Assembly: GCF_024519155.1 (NCBI RefSeq)
Contig: NZ_JANIFJ010000001.1
Span: 1,116,001 to 1,180,000 of the forward strand
Direction: 5' to 3'
From: Mangrovibrevibacter kandeliae
GTDB lineage: Bacteria > Pseudomonadota > Alphaproteobacteria > Rhizobiales > Rhizobiaceae
Length of the DNA stretch: 64,000 nt
Shown here: positions 45,834 through 55,509 of the stretch, piece by piece
How positions within the stretch are numbered: position 1 is the stretch's first letter
How the letters are laid out: every line of letters begins with the position of its first letter
The notes under the pieces: model-generated
Told to the model about the DNA's origin: nothing
The model's database searches: none
The model's input: only the letters and a program-made list of their open reading frames with translations
Translations under genes and position numbers: made by a program

Positions 45834-47636
45834 ATGAGCCAGCATCCCGTCCAACCCTTCGAAGCCGTCGCACCGCGCCTCGTCGATGTCGCGGCCGGTC
45901 GCGCGCCCGCCGACCTCGTCGTGCGCAACGGGCGCTGGGTGAATGTCCATTCCGGCGAGATCCTCGCGAACATCGATGTCGCGGTCGCTGCGGGACGCTT
46001 TGCCTATTGCGGGCCGGACGCCGGCTACACCGTCGGACCGAAGACGGTCGTCGTCGAGGCCGACGGGCGCTACCTCGTGCCCGGTCTCTGCGACGCCCAC
46101 ATGCACGTCGAGAGCGGCATGGTGACGGTCACCGAATTCTGCCGCGCGGTGATCCCGCACGGGACCACCTCGATGTTCGTCGATCCGCACGAGATCGCGA
46201 ACGTGCTCGGCCTTGCCGGCGTGCGGCTGATGCACGACGAGGCGCTGGCGCAGCCCGTGAACGTCTGGGTGCAGATGCCGTCCTGCGTGCCGTCGGCGCC
46301 GGGCCTCGAGGAGGCCGGTGCGACCCTCGGACCGGCGGACGTCGCCGAGGCGATGACCTGGCCCGGCATTATCGGGCTCGGCGAGGTGATGAACTTTCCG
46401 GGAGTCGCCGCCAACGATCCCGTGATGGCCGGGGCAATCGCCGCAACGCGCCGTTCCGGCAAGACGGTCGGCGGTCACTACGCCTCGCCTGATCTCGGCC
46501 GAGCCTTCCATGCCTATGTCGCCGGCGGCCCGGAGGACGACCACGAGGGCACCCGCATGGAGGATGCGGCCGCCCGCGTGCGCCAGGGGATGAAGGCGAT
46601 GCTGCGCCTCGGCTCGGCCTGGTACGACGTCGCCGAGCAGATCCGGGCGGTCACCGAGATGCGGCTCGATCCCCGCCACTTCATCCTGTGCACCGACGAC
46701 TGCCACTCCGGCACGCTGGTGCGCGACGGGCACATGAACCGGGTCGTTCGCCACGCGATCGCGCAGGGGCTGCCGCCGGTGACGGCGATCCAGATGGCGA
46801 CGCTGAACACCGCCGAGCATTTCGGCCTGCAGCGCGAGGTCGGATCGATCACCCCGGGCCGGCGCGCCGACTTCCTGCTCGCATCGAACCTTTCCGACCT
46901 GTCGATCGATGCCGTCTTCGCCCGCGGCGAGAGGCTGGCCGAGGACGGCCGGCTGGTCATCGACATGCCGGCTCACGCCTATCCGTCCGAAGCCAAGGCG
47001 ACCGTGAGGCTCGGGCGCCGGCTCGAGGCCGCCGACTTCGCCGTCGATGCGCCGGCCGGGGCCGGCGAGGGCGTCACCGCGCGGGTGATCGGGGTCGTCG
47101 AGAACCAGGCGCCGACGCGGGCGTTGGTGCGCACGCTGCGGGTGAGTGACGGGCTGGTCCAGCCGGACCGCGAGCAGGACGTCTGCCACATCGCGCTGGT
47201 GGAGCGGCACCGGGCGAGCGGTGCCGTCGTCAACGGCTTCGTCTCCGGCTTCGGCTATCGCGCCAGCTGTGCCATGGCCTCGACGGTCGCGCACGACTCG
47301 CACCACATGCTCGTCGTCGGCACGGACCGGGAGGAGATGGCGCGCGCCGCGAACCGCCTCGGCGCGGTGGGCGGCGGCGTCGTCTTCATGCAGGACGGCG
47401 AGGAGCGGGCGCTGATCGAGATGCCGATCGCCGGCCTGATGTCGGAGGAGCGGGCTGAGGTCGTCGCAGAAAAGGCCGACCGCCTGATCGCTGCCATGCG
47501 CGAGGCGGGCTGCGAGCTGAACAACGCGTACATGCAGCACTCGCTGCTGGCGCTCGTCGTGATCCCGGCGCTGCGCATCTCCGACCGCGGCATCGTCGAC
47601 AGCGATCGCTTCGAGGTGGTCGATCTCTTCGTCTGA
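45834..47636 (+). CDS. ade: adenine deaminase
   Basis: A 600-residue amidohydrolase-superfamily enzyme that converts adenine to hypoxanthine plus ammonia. GLCDAHMHVESGMVT (84-98) holds the metal-binding HxH (His89, His91), FVDPHEIANVLG follows, and LCTDDCHSGTL and NTAEHFGLQREVGSI are family features. The ~170-residue C-terminal domain ends NAYMQHSLLALVVIPALRIS, also typical. GGAGAA lies just before ATG 45834. With gpt 4 kb away it serves purine salvage. Confidence 0.95.
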   Translation: MSQHPVQPFEAVAPRLVDVAAGRAPADLVVRNGRWVNVHSGEILANIDVAVAAGRFAYCGPDAGYTVGPKTVVVEADGRYLVPGLCDAHMHVESGMVTVTEFCRAVIPHGTTSMFVDPHEIANVLGLAGVRLMHDEALAQPVNVWVQMPSCVPSAPGLEEAGATLGPADVAEAMTWPGIIGLGEVMNFPGVAANDPVMAGAIAATRRSGKTVGGHYASPDLGRAFHAYVAGGPEDDHEGTRMEDAAARVRQGMKAMLRLGSAWYDVAEQIRAVTEMRLDPRHFILCTDDCHSGTLVRDGHMNRVVRHAIAQGLPPVTAIQMATLNTAEHFGLQREVGSITPGRRADFLLASNLSDLSIDAVFARGERLAEDGRLVIDMPAHAYPSEAKATVRLGRRLEAADFAVDAPAGAGEGVTARVIGVVENQAPTRALVRTLRVSDGLVQPDREQDVCHIALVERHRASGAVVNGFVSGFGYRASCAMASTVAHDSHHMLVVGTDREEMARAANRLGAVGGGVVFMQDGEERALIEMPIAGLMSEERAEVVAEKADRLIAAMREAGCELNNAYMQHSLLALVVIPALRISDRGIVDSDRFEVVDLFV

Positions 47637-47958
47637 ATCGAGCGGCCGGCGCCTCGTCTCTTTACAAAGCCGCCGCGATGGCCGATGCGGATGGCATTGG
47701 GAACGATCGGGATCGGGAAGGGGGCGTGCGATGCGGGTTTTGCTGACGATCGGCGGAGCGGCGTCCCTGATTACAAGCGCCGGCGCCGCCCGGCGCAGCG
47801 CTCGAAGGCGCTGACCCCGGGTCGCGACCGGCGCATGCCGCGTCCCGTAGCCGGAGACGCCATGCCTCGAACGACCGGCCTGTGCTCACCGGCCACCCGA
47901 CATGATGCGATCCGGCCCCCAGATGCGGCGGACCGTCCGAGATGAAGATCCACCGACC
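47637..47958. other. gap between ade and ilvA
   Basis: About 320 GC-rich bases without a supportable gene, repeat or hairpin. It should hold the promoter of the threonine dehydratase gene. Confidence 0.5.
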
Positions 47959-49209
47959 ATGACCGATTTCCGCACCCGCGTCGCCGACGCGGAAGCCGCG
48001 CTGCGCGAGCTCTTTCCGGAGACGCCGCTGCAGCTGAACGAGCATTTGTCCAAGCGCTGGGACGCGCAGATCTGGCTGAAGCGCGAGGACCTGACGCCGG
48101 TCCGCTCCTACAAGATCCGCGGCGCCTTCAACTTCATGCGCAAGCGGCTGGCCGGCGGCGACACCACCTCCCGCTTCTGCTGCGCTTCGGCCGGCAACCA
48201 CGCGCAGGGCTTCGCCTTCGCCTGCCGGCACTTCGGCCTGAAGGGCCGGGTGTTCATGCCGGTGACGACGCCGCAGCAGAAGATCGACAAGACCCGCGTG
48301 TTCGGCGGCTCCGCGGTCGAGATCGAGCTGACCGGGGACTTCTTCGACGACTGCTACGCCGCGGCCAAGGCTTATGCGGCCGACAGCGGCGCGGCGATGG
48401 TGCCGCCGTTCGACCACGAGGACATCGTGGAGGGGCAGGCGTCGGTGGCGCTCGAGGTCGAGCGGCAGCTCGGCGCAATGCCCGACCTGATGGTCCTGCC
48501 GGTCGGCGGCGGCGGCCTGTCTTCGGGCGTCACGCGCTACGTGTCGGAGGGCACCGGCTCTGCGCCGCAGCTCCTGTTCGTCGAGCCGGAGGGCGCGCCG
48601 AGCCTGCGCACCAGCCTCGAGCGCGGCGAGCGGGTGAAGCTGAAGCAGATCGACGGCTTCGTCGACGGCGCGGCCGTCGCGGAGATCGGCGCGCTGCCGC
48701 TGGAGACGCTCAGCCGCTTCCGGCCCGAGGACGTGCTGTTGGCGCCGGAGGGGCGGCTCTGCCAGACGATGCTGGAAATGCTCAACCTCGAAGGCATCGT
48801 GCTCGAGCCGGCGGGCGCGCTCGCGATCGACGCGTTGCGCAGCCTCGGCGAGGCGGTGCGCGGCAAGAGCGTCGTCCTCGTCGTCTCCGGCGGCAACTTC
48901 GACTTCGAGCGCCTGCCCGACGTCAAGGAGCGGGCCCTGCGCTACGAGGGGCTGAAGAAGTACTTCATCCTGCGCCTGCCGCAGCGCCCGGGCGCGCTGC
49001 GCGACTTCCTGCATCTCCTCGGGCCGAACGACGACGTCGCCCGCTTCGAATATCTGAAGAAGTCGGCGCGCGACTTCGGCTCGATCCTGCTCGGCCTGGA
49101 GACGACGGATGCCGCGAATTTCGCTTCGCTGTTCGAGCGCCTCGACGCGCAGGGGTTCGTCTATCAGGACATCACCGAGAACCGCATCATGGCGGATCTC
49201 CTGATCTGA
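47959..49209 (+). CDS. ilvA: threonine ammonia-lyase (threonine dehydratase)
   Basis: A 416-residue PLP enzyme that converts threonine to 2-oxobutanoate for isoleucine synthesis. The cofactor lysine is Lys52 in VRSYKIRGAFNFM, and the phosphate loop PVGGGGLSSGV is intact. The last ~80 residues (KKYFILRLPQRPGALRDFL) form an ACT-like regulatory domain, so feedback control is likely. ATG 47959 gives the usual start; the open frame 19 codons further up looks random. Confidence 0.94.
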   Translation: MTDFRTRVADAEAALRELFPETPLQLNEHLSKRWDAQIWLKREDLTPVRSYKIRGAFNFMRKRLAGGDTTSRFCCASAGNHAQGFAFACRHFGLKGRVFMPVTTPQQKIDKTRVFGGSAVEIELTGDFFDDCYAAAKAYAADSGAAMVPPFDHEDIVEGQASVALEVERQLGAMPDLMVLPVGGGGLSSGVTRYVSEGTGSAPQLLFVEPEGAPSLRTSLERGERVKLKQIDGFVDGAAVAEIGALPLETLSRFRPEDVLLAPEGRLCQTMLEMLNLEGIVLEPAGALAIDALRSLGEAVRGKSVVLVVSGGNFDFERLPDVKERALRYEGLKKYFILRLPQRPGALRDFLHLLGPNDDVARFEYLKKSARDFGSILLGLETTDAANFASLFERLDAQGFVYQDITENRIMADLLI

Positions 49210-49252
49210 CTCCCCGGCGACACGAGGGCGGCCGCGCCGCCCTCCGCGTCGA

Positions 49253-50251
49253 TCAGCGCGCGAGCGCGACGGGCGCCGGCAGCTGCTTGATCCAGTCGGT
49301 GATCCGCTGCGCCAACTCGTCGGTGGTCTGCGGCGAGAGGTACTGACCGGCCAGCACGTGGTTCGCCGGATCGCCGCTGACCGGGATCTGCAGCGCCTGG
49401 TGCGGGCCGCCCCAACGCGCCAGCACCGCCTCGGCGACGTCCGGATCGACCACCGCGTCGGCCGGCGAGGTGATGAAGAACGCCGGCGTGCGGATCACGC
49501 CGACATCGGCCTCGCGTGCCGCCTTGGTGACGGCGCCGAGGGTGAGGAGCGCGCTGCTCGGATAGCGCGTCGTCCAGTGATCGGCCTGCCCGGCATTGAC
49601 CGGCTCGAAGCCATAGTCCGCATCGAGCACCCATGGCATCAGCCGGCGGGCGAAGGGCAGGTTCAGCATCCACGCCTTCGGGTCGCGCAGCGCGAAGTTC
49701 GGCGAGATCTCCACCAGCCCCGCGACCTTGCCCATCAGCTCCGGGTGCGTCGCCGCGAAGAGCGTGGCGATCGATCCGCCCGTCGAGGTCGAGACCACGA
49801 CCACGCGTTCTCCGATCCTATCTGCAATTGCAAGGGCTTCGGCGAAGTCGTTGATCCAGTCGTTGACGCGCGCTTCGGCCATCGCAGGACCGTTGCGCCC
49901 GTGGCCGGTCAGGCGTGTGAAGTAGATGTTGGCGCCGAGCGCCTTCGCGACCTCGTCGGGGAGGGGGCGCACCTCTTCCTTGGAGGCGGAGAAGCCGTGG
50001 ACGTAGACGATGGCGAGCGGGGTCTTGGCGCGCGAGGCGGGGTAGGCCCAGACGATCGCCTTCTGCGCGTCGGGCCGCAGGTTCGGCACGTCGGCCTCGG
50101 TGCGCGCGAGATAGGCGTCCGGGTCGCTGCCGATCGCCGAACGATCAAAGCTGACCGTGGTATCGACCGGCTCGCGCGGGCCGAAGACCCAGAGGCCGAT
50201 GCCGGCGAGGACGAGGAGGACGACGACGGCGAGAAGGATGCGAATGGTCAC
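49253..50251 (-). CDS. membrane-anchored alpha/beta hydrolase
   Basis: A 332-residue protein. An N-terminal hydrophobic segment (IRILLAVVVLLVLAGIGLWV) acts as signal anchor. The hydrolase fold follows: VYVHGFSASKEEV with the oxyanion HG, the nucleophile Ser in VVSTSTGGSIATL, a late Asp in SPADAVVDP and the catalytic His in GDPANHVLAG. It resembles serine carboxylesterase/lysophospholipase types. It ends 43 bases from ilvA and converges with it. The substrate is unknown. Confidence 0.87.
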   Translation of the reverse strand: MTIRILLAVVVLLVLAGIGLWVFGPREPVDTTVSFDRSAIGSDPDAYLARTEADVPNLRPDAQKAIVWAYPASRAKTPLAIVYVHGFSASKEEVRPLPDEVAKALGANIYFTRLTGHGRNGPAMAEARVNDWINDFAEALAIADRIGERVVVVSTSTGGSIATLFAATHPELMGKVAGLVEISPNFALRDPKAWMLNLPFARRLMPWVLDADYGFEPVNAGQADHWTTRYPSSALLTLGAVTKAAREADVGVIRTPAFFITSPADAVVDPDVAEAVLARWGGPHQALQIPVSGDPANHVLAGQYLSPQTTDELAQRITDWIKQLPAPVALAR

Positions 50252-50387
50252 GCGGAGCCCTGGGCGCTGAGGATGCGGCGAGCCTTAGCCGTTTCGACCA
50301 CGAGATCAAGCGATCCGGCCGAGGCGATCGGTCGCCGGGCCGACCGCCCTTGCGCGCGCTGACCCGTAGATTCGCCCGCCGCAGGTC

Positions 50388-50927
50388 TCAGCCGGTCAGG
50401 GCCGGCACCCAGACATCGCGCGTCGACACGGGCTCGAAGCCGAAGCGCTGGTAGAGCGGCAATGCCGCCTTGTGGTCGAGCGAGTTGGTCTCGAGCGAGA
50501 AGACCTGCGGCCGTGCGGCGAGGCCGGCGGCGATCGCGTGCGACAGCATCAGTGGGGCGAGGTGGAAGCCGCGGAACTCCGGCATCACCGCGAAGTGGAC
50601 GAGCCGTGTCTCGCCCTCGCTGCGCGCCGTGTCGAGCTCGAACCAACCGGCGGGTGCGCCGTCGCAGTAGAGCACGTAAACGCGGACCGGATCGGCGTGG
50701 ATGATGGCGCTGAGCTGCTGGTCGGGCAGCCGGCGCGAGGTCCAGTGGTGCGGCCGGCCGACGCTGTCGTAGAGAAATCGGTAGTAGGCGAGCGGGATTT
50801 CGGGCACGCGGAACAGCGCCAGCGTATGTCCTGGCAGCGTGAGGGACAGCGCGCGCGCCGGCGGCCGGCGCAGCTCCAGATAGGTGACGCGCGCCTTGAC
50901 CAGCTGCGGCTCCGGCCGGTCAAGCAT
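50388..50927 (-). CDS. GNAT-family N-acetyltransferase
   Basis: A 179-residue acetyltransferase. The acetyl-CoA binding core reads VHFAVMPEFRGFHLAPLML, and LETNSLDHKAALPLYQRFGFEPV is the standard C-terminal GNAT ending. Its first residues overlap the stop of the sulfurtransferase gene by 8 bases, so the two are co-transcribed. The substrate cannot be deduced. Confidence 0.9.
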   Translation of the reverse strand: MLDRPEPQLVKARVTYLELRRPPARALSLTLPGHTLALFRVPEIPLAYYRFLYDSVGRPHHWTSRRLPDQQLSAIIHADPVRVYVLYCDGAPAGWFELDTARSEGETRLVHFAVMPEFRGFHLAPLMLSHAIAAGLAARPQVFSLETNSLDHKAALPLYQRFGFEPVSTRDVWVPALTG

Positions 50928-51768
50928 CGCCGGTTACCACCGGCGTATCGCCGCGCGAGCCCCACTCCGTCCAGGAGCCGTCATAGAGGCGGGCCGGATG
51001 CTCGCCGAGCGCGGCGAGCGCGAAGTTGATCGCTGCGGCGGTGACGCCCGAGCCGCAGGAGGTGACCACCGGCTGCGCCGGATCGAGGCCGGCATCGGCA
51101 AAGAGCGTCCGCAGATCGGCTTCGGATTTCAGCCTGCCGTCCGCCGCAAGCGCCGCGGCGGGAAGGCTGCGCGCGCCGGGCATGTGGCCGGCGCGCACGC
51201 CCGGCCGCGGCTCCGGCTGGCTGCCCTTGAAACGCTCGGCGGGGCGGGCGTCGGCGATCTGCACGGCGCGCGCCTCCACGATGCGGCGCATCTCCGCGAG
51301 GCCGACCACGGCGTCCGGGTCGAACCGGACGTCGAAGGTTGCTGGCTCCGGCAAGGCGCCGCCGCTTTCGACCGGCAGGCCGGCCGCCTGCCAAGCGGGA
51401 AAGCCGCCGTCGAGGATGCGCACGTCCGATGCGCCGAAGGTCCGGAACATCCACCAGACGCGCGGCGCGCTGAACAGGCCCATGCCGTCATAGACGACGA
51501 TCGTGTCGCCCGCGCGGATGCCGAGCGCGCCGGCGGCCGCGGCGAAGATCTCGGGCGAGGGCAGGGTGTGCGGCAGGCCGGCGTCCGGCATCACCACCGC
51601 GTCCTGATCGAAGAACACGGCGCCCGGCAGGTGCGCGGCGGCGAACTCGGCTCTGGCGTCGCGGCCTTGCGCCGGCAGGTACCAGGAGGCGTCGACGATC
51701 GACAGGCGGTCGCCACCGAAGTCAGCCGCAAGCTCCTGCGGCGTGATCAGCAAGGGTGTCCAGCTCAA
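50920..51768 (-). CDS. sseA: 3-mercaptopyruvate sulfurtransferase
   Basis: A 282-residue protein of two rhodanese domains; the second carries the catalytic Cys238 in TSCGSGVTA, the signature that separates mercaptopyruvate sulfurtransferase from thiosulfate sulfurtransferase. VYDGMGLFSAPRVWWMFR in domain 1 and GHMPGARSLP in domain 2 are family features. It transfers sulfane sulfur during cysteine breakdown. Translation starts at TTG 51768, with GGAG eight bases upstream. It is part of a cysteine-related run with cysK and alaX. Confidence 0.94.
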   Translation of the reverse strand: MSWTPLLITPQELAADFGGDRLSIVDASWYLPAQGRDARAEFAAAHLPGAVFFDQDAVVMPDAGLPHTLPSPEIFAAAAGALGIRAGDTIVVYDGMGLFSAPRVWWMFRTFGASDVRILDGGFPAWQAAGLPVESGGALPEPATFDVRFDPDAVVGLAEMRRIVEARAVQIADARPAERFKGSQPEPRPGVRAGHMPGARSLPAAALAADGRLKSEADLRTLFADAGLDPAQPVVTSCGSGVTAAAINFALAALGEHPARLYDGSWTEWGSRGDTPVVTGDA

Positions 51769-51786
51769 GGGTAGAACTCCAGGGGA

Positions 51787-52521
51787 TCAGGCGGCCGGCA
51801 GCGGGCCGAAGCGGATGCGGAAGCGCCGGTTGCTGCGGCCCTTCTTCTCGATCTTGCCGATATGGATCTCGCCGACTTCCTGCGTCTCGCCGACATGCGT
51901 CCCGCCGCAGGGCTGCGTGTCGATGCTGCCGTCCTCGCCGATGCAGACGAGGCGGATCCGCCCGGTGCCGCGCGGCGGCTTGACGTTGGCCGATTTGACG
52001 AGCCCGGGATTGGCGTCGAGTTCCTCGTCGGTGATCCAGCGGATGAAGACAGGGTGGTTGGCGGCGACGACCTCCATCATCCGCGCGGTCACCTCGGCCT
52101 TGTCGGCCTCGGCGTCGGGCAGATCGAAGTCGACCCGGCTTTCGTCCTCGCCGACGGCCGCGCCGGTGATCGGATAGGGCAGCACCACCGACAGGATATG
52201 GCAGGCGGTGTGCATCCGCATGAGCTTGTAGCGGCGCTTCCAGTCGACGTGCAGCACCAGCATATCGCCCGGCGTCAGTCCCTCGGCGCCTTCGGGCGCC
52301 AACAGCACGATGTCCCGCCGGTCGTCGGAATAGACGGTGTCGGCGATGGCGATCTGCCGGCCGTCGGCCGTTTCGATCATGCCGGTGTCGCCCGGCTGGC
52401 CGCCGCCGCTGGCAAAGAAGTTCGACCGGTCGAAGATCAGCCGGCCGCCGTCCTCGATGCGCTCGAGCCTCGCCTCCATCGTCGAGAGATACGCGTCTTC
52501 CTGGTAGACCGGGTTCGTCAT
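51787..52521 (-). CDS. alanyl-tRNA editing protein AlaX
   Basis: A 244-residue stand-alone editing domain that removes serine or glycine wrongly attached to tRNA-Ala. The zinc site is complete: HTACH (His104, His108) and CGGTH (Cys205, His209). FFASGGGQPGDTG near residue 36 marks the longer AlaX-M type. The ATG overlaps the stop of cysK by four bases, so it is coupled to cysteine synthase. Confidence 0.93.
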   Translation of the reverse strand: MTNPVYQEDAYLSTMEARLERIEDGGRLIFDRSNFFASGGGQPGDTGMIETADGRQIAIADTVYSDDRRDIVLLAPEGAEGLTPGDMLVLHVDWKRRYKLMRMHTACHILSVVLPYPITGAAVGEDESRVDFDLPDAEADKAEVTARMMEVVAANHPVFIRWITDEELDANPGLVKSANVKPPRGTGRIRLVCIGEDGSIDTQPCGGTHVGETQEVGEIHIGKIEKKGRSNRRFRIRFGPLPAA

Positions 52522-53567
52522 GGCGTCTCACCCGCCGGCACGAACGGCACGTCGAAAGCCGGCTTGCGCTCCAGCCACTCCGGCACCGGCAGATCCTTGG
52601 ACCGCAGGAAGGTCGGATTGAAGAGCTTGGAGGTGTAGCGGTTGCCGTAGTCGCAGAGGACCGTCACGATCGTGTGGCCGGGTCCCATTTCCCGGGCCAT
52701 GCGGATCGCGCCGGCGATGTTGACGCCGGAGGAGCCGCCGAGCATGAGGCCCTCGTCGGGCACGAGGTCGAAGACGATGCGCAGCGCCTCGTCGTCGGAG
52801 ATGCGATAGGCGAAGTCCGGCTCGAAGCCCTCGAGATTGGCGGTAATGCGGCCTTGGCCGATGCCCTCCGTCACCGAAGAGCCCTCCGAGGCCAGAGCGC
52901 CGGTGGTGTAATAGCTGTAGAGCGCGGCGCCGAACGGGTCGGCAAGGCCGATCTTGATGTGGCCGGAATGCTTCTTGAGGCCCGCGGCGGTGCCGGCGAG
53001 CGTCCCGCCGGTGCCGACCGCGCAGATGAAGCCGTCGATCTGGCCGCCGGTCTGGTGCCAGATCTCCTCGGCGGTGGTGACGACGTGGCCGTCACGATTG
53101 GCGGTGTTGTCGAACTGGTTCGCCCAGATGGCGCCGGCGGGATGGCTCGCGGCGAGCTGGGCGGCGAGGCGCCCGGACAGCTTCACGTAGTTGTTCGGGT
53201 CGCGGTAGGGCACCGCAGGCACCTCGATCAGCTCCGCGCCGTAGAGCCGCAGGGCGTCCTTCTTCTCCTGCGTCTGCGTCTCCGGGATCACGATCACGGT
53301 CCGGTAGCCGAGCGCGTCGGCCACCATCGCAAGGCCGATGCCGGTGTTGCCGGCGGTGCCTTCGACGATGATCCCGCCGGGCTCCAGCAGGCCCCTGGCC
53401 TCGGCGTCGCGAATGATGAAGAGGCCAGCGCGGTCCTTCACCGACTGGCCGGGGTTCAGGAATTCCGCCTTGCCGTAGATCTCGCAGCCCGTCAGCTCCG
53501 ACGCCTTCTTCAGGCGGATCAGCGGCGTGTTGCCGATGGCATCGATGACGGAGTGGTACCTGGACAT
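52518..53567 (-). CDS. cysK: cysteine synthase A (O-acetylserine sulfhydrylase)
   Basis: A 349-residue PLP enzyme that joins sulfide to O-acetylserine. The cofactor lysine is Lys44 in PGQSVKDRAGLF, EGTAGNTGIGLA is the substrate loop, and CAVGTGGTLAGTA binds the cofactor phosphate. The C-terminal extension DYGNRYTSKLFNPTFL is longer than in enteric CysK and is common in alphaproteobacterial homologues. It is the first gene of the cysK-alaX-sseA-GNAT operon. Confidence 0.94.
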   Translation of the reverse strand: MSRYHSVIDAIGNTPLIRLKKASELTGCEIYGKAEFLNPGQSVKDRAGLFIIRDAEARGLLEPGGIIVEGTAGNTGIGLAMVADALGYRTVIVIPETQTQEKKDALRLYGAELIEVPAVPYRDPNNYVKLSGRLAAQLAASHPAGAIWANQFDNTANRDGHVVTTAEEIWHQTGGQIDGFICAVGTGGTLAGTAAGLKKHSGHIKIGLADPFGAALYSYYTTGALASEGSSVTEGIGQGRITANLEGFEPDFAYRISDDEALRIVFDLVPDEGLMLGGSSGVNIAGAIRMAREMGPGHTIVTVLCDYGNRYTSKLFNPTFLRSKDLPVPEWLERKPAFDVPFVPAGETP

Positions 53568-53678
53568 GAAGGCGGACGACCTGTGGGACGAGTCAGCGGC
53601 GAACCTATGGCTCGGGCTGGGGCAAGTAAAGCACGAGGCACCGGCCGTGGTGGCGCGCGCGGTCGATACGGTCCGGGC

Positions 53679-55115
53679 TCAGCCGCGGATCATAGCGAAG
53701 GCGTCCAGCGCGCGCTTGCGCGCCTCCTCGTGGTCGACGATCGGCTTCGGATAGGTCTTGCCCAGCGCCACCCCGGCCTCGTCCAGCACGTCCTCTCCGG
53801 CTTCCCACGGCGCATGGATCGCCTTGTCCGGCAGGGCTGCGAGTTCGGGCACGAAGCGGCGGATGTAGTCGCCGCCCTTGTCGAACTTCCGGCTCTGGCC
53901 GATCGGGTTGAAGATGCGGAAGAAGGGCTGCGCGTCGGCTCCGCAGCCGGCGACCCACTGCCATTGCGAGACGTTGTTGGCCGCGTCGCCGTCGACCAGC
54001 GTGTCCCAGAACCAGGCCTCGCCGGCACGCCAGTCGATCAGGAGGTGCTTGGTGAGGAACGAGGCGGCGACCATCCGAACCCGGTTGTGCATCCAGCCGG
54101 TCTGCCAGAGCTGGCGCATCCCGGCATCGACCAGCGGGTAGCCGGTCCGGCCCTGCTGCCAGGCTTCCAGATCCTTCGGGGACTTGCGCCAGGGGAAGCG
54201 GTCGAAACGCTTGTCGTAGTTGGCGCGGGTGAAGTCTGCGACGTGGAAGAGGAGGTGGTAGTTGAAGTCCCGCCAGGCGAGCTCGCGCCGGTAGGCGCCG
54301 GCACCCTCGGCGCCTTTGCCGCGCGCCTGCGCGTCATGCCAGAGGCGATAGGGCGAGACGCTGCCCCAGTGGAGGTGCGGCGACATGCGCGACGTCCCGT
54401 CCTCCGCCGGCAGGTTGCGGCTGTCCTTGTAGCCGGCGAGGATCTCCTCCTGGAATGCGGCAAAGCGCTGATGCGCGGCGTCTTCGCCTGCTTGCCACGC
54501 CTCGTCGATACCGCCGGACCAGTTCGGTTTTTTCGGCAGGAGGTTCCAGTCGGCGAGCCGGTCGGAGCGCACCGAAGTGTCGTTCGTCTTGAGGTGCTTC
54601 GGCGGGTCGATCGGATCGCGCGGGTCGCCGAGCGACTGGAGCTTGCGGAAGAACGGCGTGAAGACGCGATAGAAGCCGCCGCTGCCGGTTTGAACGGCCT
54701 CCGGCTCGTGCAGAATGGTGCCGGTGAAGCCTTGGCAGTCGAGGTCGCCGAGCGCCTCGGCGACGGCCTCATCCACCGCTCGTTCGCCCGGCCCGTACCG
54801 GCGATTGTACCACAGCGCGCCGGCGCCGGCCGCCTTCGCCACGTCGACGACCTCGCGCAAGGCCGGCCCCCGCCGCAGAACGAGCGGCAGGTGATGCTCC
54901 TTCAGCGCCGTGCCGAGCGCGTCGAGGGCGTGATGCAGCCACCATCGGTGCGCTCCGCCCCAGGCCCGCAGGCCTTCGCTCTCCTCGTCGAGCACATAGA
55001 GCGGGACGACGGGTCGCCCGGTTTCGGCCGCATGGGCGAGGGCCGGATGGTCGTCGAGGCGCAGGTCCTGCCGGAACCAGACAAGGATGGGCGAGCGGTC
55101 GTCGTGCGAAGTCAT
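53679..55115 (-). CDS. phrB: deoxyribodipyrimidine photolyase
   Basis: A 478-residue class I DNA photolyase that repairs cyclobutane pyrimidine dimers with blue light. The N-terminal photolyase domain starts ILVWFRQDLRLDDHPAL. The FAD-binding domain contains YPLVDAGMRQLWQTGWMHNR and SFLTKHLLIDWRAGEAWFWD, with the tryptophans of the electron chain visible. Length and ends are normal. Confidence 0.95.
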   Translation of the reverse strand: MTSHDDRSPILVWFRQDLRLDDHPALAHAAETGRPVVPLYVLDEESEGLRAWGGAHRWWLHHALDALGTALKEHHLPLVLRRGPALREVVDVAKAAGAGALWYNRRYGPGERAVDEAVAEALGDLDCQGFTGTILHEPEAVQTGSGGFYRVFTPFFRKLQSLGDPRDPIDPPKHLKTNDTSVRSDRLADWNLLPKKPNWSGGIDEAWQAGEDAAHQRFAAFQEEILAGYKDSRNLPAEDGTSRMSPHLHWGSVSPYRLWHDAQARGKGAEGAGAYRRELAWRDFNYHLLFHVADFTRANYDKRFDRFPWRKSPKDLEAWQQGRTGYPLVDAGMRQLWQTGWMHNRVRMVAASFLTKHLLIDWRAGEAWFWDTLVDGDAANNVSQWQWVAGCGADAQPFFRIFNPIGQSRKFDKGGDYIRRFVPELAALPDKAIHAPWEAGEDVLDEAGVALGKTYPKPIVDHEEARKRALDAFAMIRG

Positions 55116-55251
55116 CGGCCTCTACCGGGGGAAGGACGAGCCGTTAGCTAGGGGAGGCGAGTGAGCTGTCAGCCTCCAGCCGTGTCCAGTGTTGTTCTGG
55201 ACTATTGGATGGTCCAGCTATCGAAGCCAAAAAATCAGAGCGAGGCGGGGC

Positions 55252-55509
55252 ATGCAGATTTCCGTCACGGAGGCAAAAGGCAGGCTTACCGATCTCGTCC
55301 GTCGCGCCGAAGCGGGAGACGAAGTCATCCTGACGCGCCACGGGTAAGCTGCCGTGCGCCTCGTGCCGATCAAGCGGACCGGCGATCCCGCCGCACGAAA
55401 GGCGTTGATCGAGGCGGTTTGCTCTTCAGCGTCCGGGAAAGCGACGGCAGGACCGGATGCGGCGCGAAGTCAGGACTTTCTCTACGGTGATGACGGGCTT
55501 CCCGAGTGA
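55252..55509 (+). pseudogene. Phd/YefM-type antitoxin with premature stop
   Basis: The frame reads MQISVTEAKGRLTDLVRRAE then GDEVILTRHG, the DNA-binding half of a Phd-type antitoxin. A TAA at 55345-55347 (codon 32) interrupts it, and AAVRLVPIKRTGDP then continues in the same frame to a TGA at 55509. A single substitution would explain the stop. The old stop overlaps the toxin start (GTGA), as in an intact module. Confidence 0.8.

Noticed and set aside
45708-47540. Minus-strand open frame of about 610 codons opposite adenine deaminase
   Set aside because: Antisense shadow; histidine/arginine-rich, with no motif, while the plus strand is a textbook adenine deaminase.
52674-55151. Plus-strand open frame of about 825 codons across cysK and photolyase
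   Set aside because: It spans two unrelated, clearly recognised minus-strand genes and their gap, so it is a GC-driven artefact.
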